The position numbers were made by a program, and so were the translations under genes. Positions 34,671 through 45,049 of a DNA stretch of 64,000 bases are shown one piece after another (within the stretch, counting starts at the first letter, position 1; each line of letters begins with the position of its first letter). This DNA comes from Aurifilum marmelostoma (lineage: Eukaryota > Ascomycota > Sordariomycetes > Diaporthales > Cryphonectriaceae), in NCBI GenBank assembly GCA_027559495.1, contig JAMXSV010000007.1, positions 1,054,001 to 1,118,000 on the forward strand, written 5' to 3'. Under the pieces are notes generated by a model. The model saw only the letters and a program-made list of their open reading frames with translations. It was not told the origin of the DNA and made no database searches.

Positions 34671-36471
34671 GGACACACGAGTGACAGAAGTCGGCTGAAC
34701 TCTCAGGAGATGCTATCATGTTGATCTGGGAAAGAAACAGCGACGATGGAGAGAAAGAAGGAAAAAAGGGGGAAAGAAGAAAGAAAGCAAAAAAATAAAA
34801 AAAAAAAAGCGAGTTGGGGCGAAGACCGCCGCCGAAATCTCGGGCAAGAAGAAAGAATGGATGTTGCATCAAAACCACCAGCCAGATGAACTGTAAGTCC
34901 ATCTTGGCTCAAGGGCTTTTACGCAGGCACTGACAGATACTAGGAACGGCCCTCGATCAATTGAGAGCTACTTATTTTTTGCAGAGCGAGACCACGACAA
35001 TCCCTTCAGTTATTATGGGATTTTATGGACCACATTGGGAAAGTTGCGCGTAGCTGTGAAACATGGACTCTAGGGATTAGGGGGGAATGATCTGTGTACA
35101 CTGTGTTGGGCCAGATAAAAACCCTTGATGCTCTTTCTTCGAGTTCGAAGGTCGAGTGTATATCCCCAGAGAAACAATAGCAGTAATGTCGCAACAGAAT
35201 AATTACGAAAAATCTCCCACACAGGGCCTGGATTCAGGCAGAGGAAGCTTCGTACTCAAATAACATTGCGGAAACAGATCAAAGAGAATGTCTCTTACTC
35301 TTGTCTTGTATACCACCAAAATCCCCCGTGAGGGAGAAAATCGTGGGATATCCTACTCAAGATCAGCAGGGGAGGAGGTTGCTGACCGAGCCCGGCAGAA
35401 GACGACAACGAGTGTGGAAGAAGAGTAGAAGAAGGGAAAAAAAGAAAGAATTTTGGTCTGTATTTTTTTTTTTCAACCCTACCATGTGTTTTTTGCACAC
35501 GACCAGTGTCCATCGTGACCCGAATCTGTAGTATAGGCAGCCAGCCAGAGCACGCAATAATCCCAGGGAGGCCAGATCCTCAAGAAGCGAATCAGTATCG
35601 TACGTGGGAAACAATATACTACCAGACACTAGCCTGGACTTCCAAAGCATGAACTGTGCCCTGTGATACGCAGACAGACTCAAAACGATACACCAATCTC
35701 GAGCACTGAGATGAGGTGGTGCCCCCGTCCTCTCTGGAGTTGCGGCAAGAATGTAGCATTCACCAAGCAGGTGAGCTATTTTCCCCATGCCTCCAGTGAC
35801 AAAGCCTGGGGTTTTTTTTAGATCTGTACCACTTGTGCAGATGACGCTTCTCGCGCTGTGAGATGGTCAATCTACTGACCAGCGGTGGTGGGAGAGGAGG
35901 GTAGAATCATGACGAGAGATGAGGGTTGAACTTTTCGCTGGCTTGTTTTGCAAGGAGAAATTTTGCCTCGGAGAGCTGCAGTGCAAGCAAGGGTGGTGTT
36001 TTAGTGCAAAGCTCAGCTGCCCGTTGAATTCAGCCGACCTCGGTGCCGAGGTGTGCTTACAGGTGTCCGTCCGCGTTGTCCTCCAATACCACTCCTCCTC
36101 TCATTTGGGCCAACAAATTGGAGCATCGATTGTTTGGCAAGCAACACTGGGTATTGCGAATACCTACACGGAGAGAGGCTTGGGATTGCATCACAGGTTT
36201 GAGCTCTGAAAGGCGATAGGCACGAATATGCCAAACAAAAACCGAAATGTATACGTCTCTCACCAAAGAAATATTCTACATTTTCTTAAGATACACATGG
36301 TTAAACCATATCTGGAAATTATCTTCATTTCTTTTCAAGTCACTCTGATTCTGAATTTACTTGCCCAACGCCATCGCTATGCAAAAATCAAAAAGCTCCT
36401 TCCCATGCCTCATAAATCGCGTAAAATCATCCAGAAGAGCGAAAAGATCCCACAGAACCCGATGCCACCCA
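34671..36471. other. Convergent intergenic region
   Basis: About 1.8 kb between the F-box-like gene and the PLC-like gene, which converge. Features: purine-rich low-complexity DNA (about 34735-34815), a T/C patch near 35461, and an AT-rich end (about 36210-36470) with the perfect 13-bp inverted repeat ATGGTTAAACCAT at 36297-36309. A minus-strand frame at 35363-35788 (141 codons) has no recognisable motif and is not called. Confidence 0.55.
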
Positions 36472-37824
36472 TCATATAGCGTGCGCACAGCCTATAGCAA
36501 TAGCTGCCAGGCCTAGTCTCGCCGCCATGCCATCCGTCACCATCGCCGTCGCAAGGAGTGTCAACAACACTGCCGAGCCGGATCCGCTCATCCGACTCAC
36601 GCTCCGCGCCGCCGCGGCGCTGCTGCTGCTCACGCTCGCGGCACTGCTCGTCCTGCCCGTGGGCGTGATCCCGTTGATCATATCCGCGGTGTCGATGGCA
36701 GGCCCCTTGTTGTAGAAGTCGACCAGGGCGAATACGGGCGGGGTGCCCCACTCGTCGTTACAGCTGTAGGCCTCGTAGGCCAGGCCGCCGATCAGGGTGG
36801 TGTTGTCGCTGTTGGTGACACTGATGGCGTCGACGTTGGGCAGCATGGCGCTGGAGGTGATGGAGATGTACAGGAAGTGGTTCATCAGAGGTAGATAGCC
36901 GGCAGAGATGGCAGAGCTGGCCGAGGAGAGGGTCGTGGGGCGGTCGAGGCTGCAGTTGAACTCAGTGTACTGGGTGTTCTCGTAGGCGGTCTCGAATACG
37001 TAGTCCCACTCGTTCAGCAGGTACGGATAGGTGGTGGAGGCGTTGATGGCGGCGATGAAGGTGACGAGGCGCGTGCCGTCGTCGATCATGGTCTGCAGGG
37101 TGGGCCAGTCTGTGGTGGCCGACGAGGTCGATGGCGTGTACCCGTACGTGGAGATGTTGGACGAGGTAAAGGCCTCACCAAAGGCCGAGACGTCTAGGTC
37201 GTCCGAGTTGACGAGCAACAGGGTCACGACCTCGTTGGGGTTGTTGTCCATCCAGTACTTGATCTTTGTGAGCCAGCTCTCGAGGGACCCCGCGTCCAGG
37301 AGCGAGCACGTCGTGTGGCAGAGCTCCAGGGTGCCGCTCGAATTGTGCACCTGCGCTGACAGCAGCCTGATACCCGCCGAGAGGGCCACCGTCGCGTTGT
37401 AGTACTGGTCACCCGCCACCGAGTTGTCCGTGCTCGCGTCCCGCACAAATGCGCTGTCGTGCGCACCCATGTGCGTGATGTTGTTGTATTTTCGGGAACA
37501 CAGGTCTGGCGAGTTGTTGCAGGCCACGCTCGAGTTCGACGATGTCGACGCCGTGGTGGTGGCTGCTGAGCCTGTTGCGGTCGTGGAGGAAGAGATCCAG
37601 TAGCTGGCTGCTGCTGACGAGGTTGCCACCCAGGTGTCTGCCGTCGTCGTCGTCGCCGACACGCCACCGTAGCCACCTGAGCCTTGACCCTCGCTGCCGC
37701 TTCCTCCTGAGTCGCCTCCTGATGATCCTCCAGACGTTCCTTGTCCGCCCGCGCCTTGCGGTATCGCTCGAACCACCGCTGTCAGGGACAGGACTGTGGT
37801 CAATGCTGAAACCAGAGAAATCAT
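36472..37824 (-). CDS. Secreted PLC-like phosphodiesterase, probably GPI-anchored
   Basis: PLC-like phosphodiesterase (TIM-barrel fold); the natural substrate is unknown. One exon, 450 residues. A signal peptide covers about 1-20 (MISLVSALTTVLSLTAVVRA). A Gly/Ser-rich then Thr/Ser-rich linker runs to about 100. The catalytic domain begins with CNNSPDLCSRKYNNITHMGAHDSAF, written here as two parts: SPDLCSRKYNNITHMG and AHDSAF, with the first putative catalytic His at 122; a second conserved His is at 170 in LELCHTTC. N-glycosylation sequons are frequent. The C-terminus is a Ser/Ala-rich stretch plus a hydrophobic segment (LLTLLATAMV, LGLAAIAIGC) that fits a GPI-attachment signal with an omega site near SGSGS. 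The expected place of action is the plasma membrane or wall. The start is the ATG at 37824, set by the signal peptide. Confidence 0.87.
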   Translation of the reverse strand: MISLVSALTTVLSLTAVVRAIPQGAGGQGTSGGSSGGDSGGSGSEGQGSGGYGGVSATTTTADTWVATSSAAASYWISSSTTATGSAATTTASTSSNSSVACNNSPDLCSRKYNNITHMGAHDSAFVRDASTDNSVAGDQYYNATVALSAGIRLLSAQVHNSSGTLELCHTTCSLLDAGSLESWLTKIKYWMDNNPNEVVTLLLVNSDDLDVSAFGEAFTSSNISTYGYTPSTSSATTDWPTLQTMIDDGTRLVTFIAAINASTTYPYLLNEWDYVFETAYENTQYTEFNCSLDRPTTLSSASSAISAGYLPLMNHFLYISITSSAMLPNVDAISVTNSDNTTLIGGLAYEAYSCNDEWGTPPVFALVDFYNKGPAIDTADMINGITPTGRTSSAASVSSSSAAAARSVSRMSGSGSAVLLTLLATAMVTDGMAARLGLAAIAIGCAHAI

Positions 37825-39168
37825 TGTTAATGGTGTGGTAACGTGTAAGTAATATAGCGAGTGTGAGTGGATGGGATATTAAGAGTCTCTTGCAGAGACG
37901 TAGTTGTGTCCAGGTACTGACTGTACTGGATAACTTGGGTATCACTTGACAGAGAGAAAGAAAGCTCCAACGACGAAACGAATAGAAGACAATTAAAAAA
38001 GGGAAGGCATACGGCTCCTTTACATATATACACTTGTATATCCATCTTTGCCGTCACCAACACAGCAGGGGCGACTGAGCCGCAGCACAGAAAGGGTCCG
38101 GCTCAAGAGTGGATAGTCCTGGGTCGACATTGGCGGGAGGCGCAGTGCAGGGCAGCGTCATGCCTTCCTCTCTTTTGAAACGAGCCCCAACCATCTTAGT
38201 CTCTTTTTTGTTTGTGCATGAGCCTTGGGTATTCATTGGCAAGTGAGAGAAAAATTCTTCCCCAATGGCCAGTTGGACGGGGCAGCTTTAGTGGGAATAC
38301 GACACACGATGCCACCAGTCCTCACGAGGCACAGCCGGGCTGCCCGCTGGTGTCCCCTCCTGAGTCCCGACCAACCGCACAAGGGTTTCCACAGAAACGT
38401 GGCAAGAGGTGGTGAAAAATCCTGAACAGTGACATCAGTTTACGAGAGAGAGGGACCTCGCATACACCCAACAGATCCTCGATCCTGTAGCCAGTCATCG
38501 AGACGAGTGGTTGGCTCAAGAACACAGATGGACAATTGTTGAGGCTGGTAAAAAGTGGTGTGGTGTGCTGTGTTGTTGTCTGTTGTGACGAAGACGTCTG
38601 CCGATCGCTGGCGGGCCTGTCGACGCCGCTGGAACGGGAGTGGCTGAACATGGCCACGCGGCTCTGCTGCGTAAGCCCCCCAATGACATGCACACTGTGC
38701 TTATTGCGGCGCTTGGCGGGTGGTCGATACAGTATGCATAACCAGAGGAGACTGTATATACAGGGATCATGACATTGCAGGCCATTACTGCGTACAGGGC
38801 TTTTCTGAAATCTGTACATGACAGGCCAGGCTTGCCGTGGCGGACTCTATTTTTGGCAGCGGTACCAAAGTGACTGAAGACATGAAGACAGGCTAGGGGT
38901 TCCTATCAGACATCAGATCTCAACACCGGGAGGTGGGCCTAGTCATGACCAGTTTCGAGGCGAAGCTGCGCCGGAGGCCCTCGGTCTACTTCGGAGTACA
39001 GCCCAAATTTGCACAGTCGAGACAAGTTCTCGAGCCGGATTATACGGCAGCCTGCGGTGAGGCATCATTCGTTAAAATCGCCATTACCTCGGGCACCCCA
39101 AATGTTCGCAAAGGGTATCAATGAGTGCTGTCTCGATGCTATATCGTAACGCTAACCTTCCAAAACAT
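37825..39168. other. Intergenic PLC-like promoter / DBP9 3' side
   Basis: About 1.3 kb between two minus-strand genes. Presumed promoter of the PLC-like gene near 37825-38300 and DBP9 3' UTR near 39100. A minus-strand frame at 38322-38819 shows no domain and is not called. Confidence 0.55.
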
Positions 39169-41296
39169 CTACCTCGTCTTCTTCCGTGCCTTGAACGTCC
39201 GAAGGGGATCTGACTTGCGGCCGCCCGTCTTCTTGCCTTTGCCCTTGAAAAACTTGGACCGGCGGTTCTTGTGATCGCCCGTCTTCCTGAGGGGGACAAA
39301 GCCGACCTGGTCTGCCGTGAGCGCTTTCCGACCCTCCTTGGGCAGGAGATAGTCGGGAACGTGCTTGGCTCGTAGGTGAGGCTGGGTTCGTGCCGCCCGG
39401 AGCTCGCCGTCGTGCCGCAGGTGATCCATATCCGCCGGATTCTCCTCAAAGTGGCGCTTGAGGCGTTCGCTCTTGAGGAGCTCCTGTCTCAGCTCTCTCG
39501 TCCTCGCCTCTCTGATGCTGCTCTTGGTCACCGCGCGCAAGGCGTCGTTCATTCTGTACCGAAAGTTCTCGACCTGCTTCATGTCGAAGACGTATGGTTT
39601 CACCTCCTTCCCTCGCTTTTGTTGCTGACGTATCACCTTGGCAAGGGTCTTCTCGTCATGTTCGGCGGTCTCGACGGATGTTGGCACGTGCTTCCGGTAC
39701 TGATCCTTGGGCACCACAAACGAGAGCGCCATACCCCTCTGGCCGGCTCGTGCTGTGCGACCGATCCGGTGTGTGTATGACTTGCTGGAAGTGGGAAAGT
39801 CGAAATTGATGACGGCTGACACGTGCTGGAAGTCAATCCCTCGTGACACTCCGAACTCGAGTCTTTCTCGCTTGGACGTCTTGCGCTGCTTCTTCTTTGG
39901 CCGACCGCCCTCGTTCTCATCGCCTGCTGCCTTTTCCTTTTTGTGGACTTCATCTGATGGCTGGTCCTCGTCCCCGATCACTTCGCTTTCATCTGAGCAT
40001 ATTATAATGTCGTATACCTAAGAACATTTAGTTAGCAACCTCACCAATGCAAGCAGGGGGCCCGGCTCTGGGTGATGACCAAGAGAGACTCACGTTCTTG
40101 TTGAACTGTTCGACCACGTGCAACCTCGAGTTCACTGGCAATTCCGAGTTCAAGATAGCAGCCCGAATACCAAATTGCTCAAAGTAGAGCCGTAAGCGGT
40201 AACAACGGTCCACATCTGCCACAAAAATAATGCCTATTTGTGAATGCTACATCAGCACACGTTGCCCTGGTGCCGACTTGTTTCAGAGGAGGGGGAAGGC
40301 CCGGGAAGCGAGTCTTTGTCCAACGTACATTTCCCCTTGATCAGTTGAAGCTTGAAGATCACGTAAGCTAGTAAGAATTTCTCGTCTTCGCCGCATCTGT
40401 AGAACTGGTCAGCGTTCGTAGATTTATAGAGAGTCGGGGCAACGATGGCCATACTTGACAAAGTATTGTGAAACACCTTCGCCTTCAGCATCCGGCTCTT
40501 CGAGGTCTAGTACGGTCGGGTCTCGACAGAACAAGCCTTGTACCGTATTCACATCTGTGGTAAGGGTTGCAGACATGAGGATCGTCTGGAGGCCTTTGGG
40601 GATCGATCTGGCAACATTCTGAAGATCCTCGTCATAGCCGTACGAGAGCACGAGGTCAGCCTCGTCGAGGACCAGGTGTGTCAGGTCCTCCACAGAGAGC
40701 GCCCCGTTGCTAATGTTCTGCCACGCTCTTGCCGGTGTGGATATGACAATGTCGGGACCGCTCGAGAGGATGGATCGCTGAACAGCCTCGGTCACCTGGT
40801 CCGTGAGCTTGACGGCCTGCAGGTCCTTGGCGCAGAATGCGGAGAATTGTTCGACGTTCCTCAGAACCTGATCGGCAAGCTCGCGAGTCGGGACTAGGAT
40901 AAGCGCCGCGGTGAATGCCTTTGAGCCGGCCTGCCTCGGGAATTAGAGCCTGCAACGGGATTCCAAGAAAAAAACAAAAGCTGGATTGTTGGAAGCGGCA
41001 AGACGTACCTGTTTCCGCTTCAGGATGCCATGCAGGACGGGCAGCAGGTAGGCGGCGGTCTTGCCAGAACCAGTCTTTGCCTTGGCAAGCACATCTTGGC
41101 CATTGAGTGCAAGAGGGATGACCTTGGACTGAACAAGAGTAGGTGTCTGGTACTGCTGGTTTGCAATGGCTTGTAGCAATCGCGGGTCGAGTCCAAGTTC
41201 CGGGAATCCTGACTTTTCTGTCTTGGTGTCTTCTCCAGATGCACCAGACTGGGCTGAGTCGGCAGGCTCGTTCTTGTCGTTCAGCTTGCGCTTCAT
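39169..41296 (-). CDS. DBP9: DEAD-box ATP-dependent RNA helicase Dbp9
   Basis: Nucleolar helicase which in yeast acts in 60S subunit assembly and 27S pre-rRNA processing. Five exons: 41296-41009, 40930-40455, 40396-40329, 40233-40094, 40017-39169; introns of 78, 58, 95 and 76 bp all keep frame. The product is 606 residues. Motifs: GFPELGLDPRLLQAI and a Gln-containing TPTLVQSKVIPLAL, AKTGSGKT (motif I, about 73-80), VPTREL (Ia), STPAR in place of TPGR (Ib), DEAD (about 185-188), SAT (about 216), VADVDRCYRL, and HRIGRTAR (VI, about 407). The insert of about 35 charged residues between YDIIICSDESE and GVSRGIDF is a Dbp9 hallmark. The C-terminus is Lys/Arg-rich (KFFKGKGKKTGGRK). Exon 3 is only 68 bp. 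The gene is divergent from the proton ATPase. Confidence 0.94.
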
Positions 41297-44200
41297 CTTG
41301 TTGATGAGATACTGGGCTCCTCCAGTCCTACCGACCTTGATATCTGAGAATGAGCGTCGTCAAGACTACAAGTCAATAGGCAGTTTCCGCCAAGATGGAA
41401 CAAACTTGAAGCGGCAAGTAATTTTTTCTTGCCTGCCCGCACTCGAGTGGAGCCCAAGTCTTATCGATAATGGGAGCTGCCATGAGCCTGCCCGCCACCG
41501 CCTTTGCCTCCTACGGACGCAGTACTTTGGTACCTTACCATGCCGCTCCCTCAGTACTATGCAGTACATATTTCCATGCACTGCAACCTGTGCCCAGAGT
41601 ACAGATGCTCGATCCCTGCGTGGAAAACCCCCCAGATCCACGAGCATATGCACCCCATCTTAGTGCCTGCTCAACCCGAAGAGCCTCAACCTGAGCTTGG
41701 GACGTTCATTCTTGACGACTCCTCTTTCCTCCTTCTCCCCCTTACCACTTCCCCTTTTTCTCTTTTGTCATCATCAAGCCTTGCGGTGAAGCCTCCGTCT
41801 TCCTCCTTCTCCCCACGACCCACCAGGACGACTTGCTTTCGGCCGAGGTCAGCAGATCGGAGTGCAAGTGCCATATGTGTATGTCATATGGAGCTTACGG
41901 CCTTGTTTGTTCAGCGCCGGATAGGCCCCATTCCTTCAAGGATAAATCGGCAACGAAGATCTGTACAATCGATGAATTAGCCTTGACCGATACCGATAAG
42001 TTGAGGCATTTTTAGGCGACTCCGAGGCTCTTTGTTGTGTAAAAGACATTACGCGGTAAAATAGACCCTGACCTCGGCAGCCCACTTGGTATACTCATGG
42101 CCTGCGGTATTTCATTCGGCGCCTTCTGCAGGTGGCCCCCCCAATCCCCACGGAAGAATCTACAACCGCTTGGCGCAAGCGAGCAATTTGAAATTATGAT
42201 CACGAAATTGGCCAATTCACCAACCCCCCAGGTGCTACACTGTACCATACTGCGACGGCAACAGACCTCGGAGCAAGTCTCGTCGCGGCTCGCAGGCGCC
42301 GACGTCTCTGGAGCTCCTCCTTCTTTCTCACTAGCTGTTGAGGTATATATTTCACGGGGTATCAGCCTGCAGCCCCTAGGGGAAGGCCCAGTGTCCAATC
42401 ACCGCCATTTGTGTCTAGGCGCACGGCGCTTCTCGAACCCACCTTTCGTATTACGCTTATTACGCTTGGACGCCTGGACAGGCGCACACAACAACAGCGT
42501 CGCAAATTTGCACAGTGGTGGGAAGGGAAGCGTCTCATCTCGGCAAGCCCCCAGACCCAGTCGAGACGACGGAGTAGTCTCGTCGTGGTCGAGATTTTCG
42601 CCCCCTTTGATGACTCGGCAGGACAAAACGTGGACCGGCTCAAGAAAAAGTGGCCTCGAGGAATGTCTCTACTATTTACCACCAAACAGCGACAGGCTGC
42701 TGGGCCCCTGTCCACAGCGGGAATAAAGAGGAAAAAAGGAAAAAAACTTATTCTCGTTTCACGCCCGCCCGTCACCAGCCAGGAATTTTCAATGCCTTCC
42801 GAGTTGACCCATGCAGAAACGATTGTGTGTGTGCCTTGGATCGGATGAAGACCGCGGACCCTCCCTGATTCTTGTCACGACTACACCCGTTTCAAGCAAG
42901 GAAGGCTTCCCCGAGTCAGCTCTCACACGCCTCAGGACCCCTATTTTTTTCCTGTCTCGTCTTGTACCTGACGGCGCATCGTTTCTTCTTCTAGAATGTT
43001 TCCGTGTGATAGTGCCATGGAAAATAGTAAGAAAGAGAAAAAAAAAAAAAAAAAAGAGGGCAGGCTGGAGCTTGCTTGCTTATGCTCTGTCTCCCTCTCT
43101 AGCTTTTTTAGCCGCTATCTGGGGGGATTTTTTTCTGCTTTCTTGTTTTTCCTCTTGCTCGTATCCGCTTCTCGGTAGTGTATCCAGTTGCCCCTGGGAC
43201 GGTCGCGAATTCGCGGAGATTGAAACTTCAAATCTGATAGTACCATAGTAAGTCTTCTCCGATTACCGAGAGCATCTCCTCGGACAGCTCTGTTGGTGAC
43301 ATCGCGTGTCTGAGGAGCTATTTCGTCATTGCCCAGGGCGGTTCTTTGTGTTCCCTCTTGGCTCTTACCGATCAAGTGCCAGCCAAGTCTGCACGTACCA
43401 CAGTCTACCCAAAGCAAGAGGCTCTTCCACCGTGCCCTGCCGTGAACCGTTGGCCACTGTTGCTCAGCCATCTCGCAAGGTTACTATCCGGCGCGAAGAA
43501 TCCGCCTTGCAGCTGAACATTGAGATCAGCTAAAGCTGAAGAATGACCAGAGGGTATTGAAAGGTGACGTCTGCTTCCACCACAATGTACTATGTCCACA
43601 TGTACACTTGGCCCCGCGTGGGTCAAGGAGGAAAAGGAGAAGAAGGAGGAGGTTCCGGCGGTCACCCAGGAAGCGCTTACATGAGATCTCTCAACGAGAG
43701 AAAACCACCTAGTTCACGGCTTCAGATCGGCTCGGTCACGGCACTAAAAATCCCGGGCAAAACACTCCAGGAGGGTCAGACGGAAAAAAAAAAAAAAAAA
43801 CCCCCAAGAGATACGTTGAAAGTGAGTTCGCCGCAAGGTGCGTGCCGAGACCACCTGCGCCGGCTACTGTCCGCCACGAACAGACCCTGGGCTGAAACTC
43901 AGCATTTTCCTTCACACAGGGAGGATGTGTGTTATGGATCCACTCACCTGGATCACCTATCTCTGAAGTCGAAACTTGTCGCCTTTCTCCTGTGCTCGTC
44001 GGCAGTGGTCCCCTGGCTTCTCACATCGCTACCATCCTCGCCGTTGAGGCATTTTTTTCTTTTTCGGCCTATTGCGTACCACGGCCCTGTCGACGGTCAT
44101 TGCGAGGCCTGCCCCCCTGTCTCTACTCCCGCAGCTCCAGGCTACGGGCGTCGCGATTGAAACAGGTCGGCTACACCCAGGAGCAGAGGGCCGATTGTGG

Positions 44201-45049
44201 ATTTTTTTCTTCCCTCTGCTGCTAGTGCTGTGCTACCCACAGGGAGAGCCATTTATTTGGCTGGGGAAAGGTGGAGGTGGGTCCCCAATCGAGGGAGGAA
44301 GGGGGGCCAGCTCGTCCCTCCTCCACGTCGTTCCTTCTGAACTTCCAAGCCGTGATAGACATCAGGCCAATACACGCCCAGAGAGATCAGCAGCTTGTCG
44401 CACAAGTCAGATCTTCAGCATCTGTTTGACACGGCGCGTCTTGAGAACACCAAGAGAAACTTTATTGTGAGTTATTTTTATCGTGGCCTTGGCCTTGTTT
44501 TTTTTTTTTTTTTGTGTTCAATTGTTTTTTTTTTTTCCCTCTTTCCGCCTCCCAGATAGTATGTGTGGGTGGGCTCGACTGGACGAGATAGGGCTGCCGC
44601 CACCAGGAAAGGTCCGTTTACAGTACTCCACGAACAGGATAAGGCTAGTATGGATGGGTCGTCGAGGGGGAAAGGTGCCCCCTTGTCGAGGCCCGTGGGC
44701 TAGAATTGCTGCGGAGATCACTCCCACGACCTAGCACCTAGCTACAAGCTGCGTTTGAGAATATGGATCGTGTTGGGGGAGGGACAGAAAACACCTCGTC
44801 GAGGTCGACACCTCCGAGAGAGCACATATAAAGAACTTGCTCGCCCGCCGGAATCGTGCCCCCCATTCCCATCCGTTCATCTTGCTTTAGTCCTTGCTCC
44901 CCCTTCTGCTCGGATCGTGCCCCCAGATTCTTCTGATATTGTCTCCTCCTTCCTCCTCTACCTCTCTCCTCCCTCTCTCCGCCGTGCGGTCTTCCCCTCC
45001 CTGCTCTGCTCCTGCTACTACAGCTGGCCTGTAAACCCTTGGGTACCTT
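41297..45049. promoter_or_regulatory. Long divergent interval DBP9 / proton ATPase
   Basis: About 3.75 kb. It must contain the DBP9 promoter and the promoter and leader of the ATPase. It holds GTAC-rich palindromic patches (about 41518-41575), A-runs (43032-43053 and 43784-43800, the latter followed by C5), and T-runs near 44500-44540. A T/C-rich stretch at 44860-45040 looks like the ATPase leader, as expected for a highly expressed fungal gene. Many overlapping open frames exist, but none has domain content. Confidence 0.5.

Noticed and set aside
35363..35788. 141-codon minus-strand frame
   Set aside because: Starts with ATG and is partly non-repetitive, but ends in T-run-encoded Phe/Leu and shows no motif; a chance frame is as likely.
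36297..36309. 13-bp inverted repeat near the PLC-like gene end
   Set aside because: Perfect but short and AT-rich; could be chance and fungal terminators are not hairpin-based.
38322..38819. 165-codon minus-strand frame
   Set aside because: No recognisable domain, no splice partners, lies in a promoter region.
43564..44160. 198-codon plus-strand frame between DBP9 and the ATPase
   Set aside because: Contains homopolymer-encoded Lys and Pro, no domain and poor composition for a protein.
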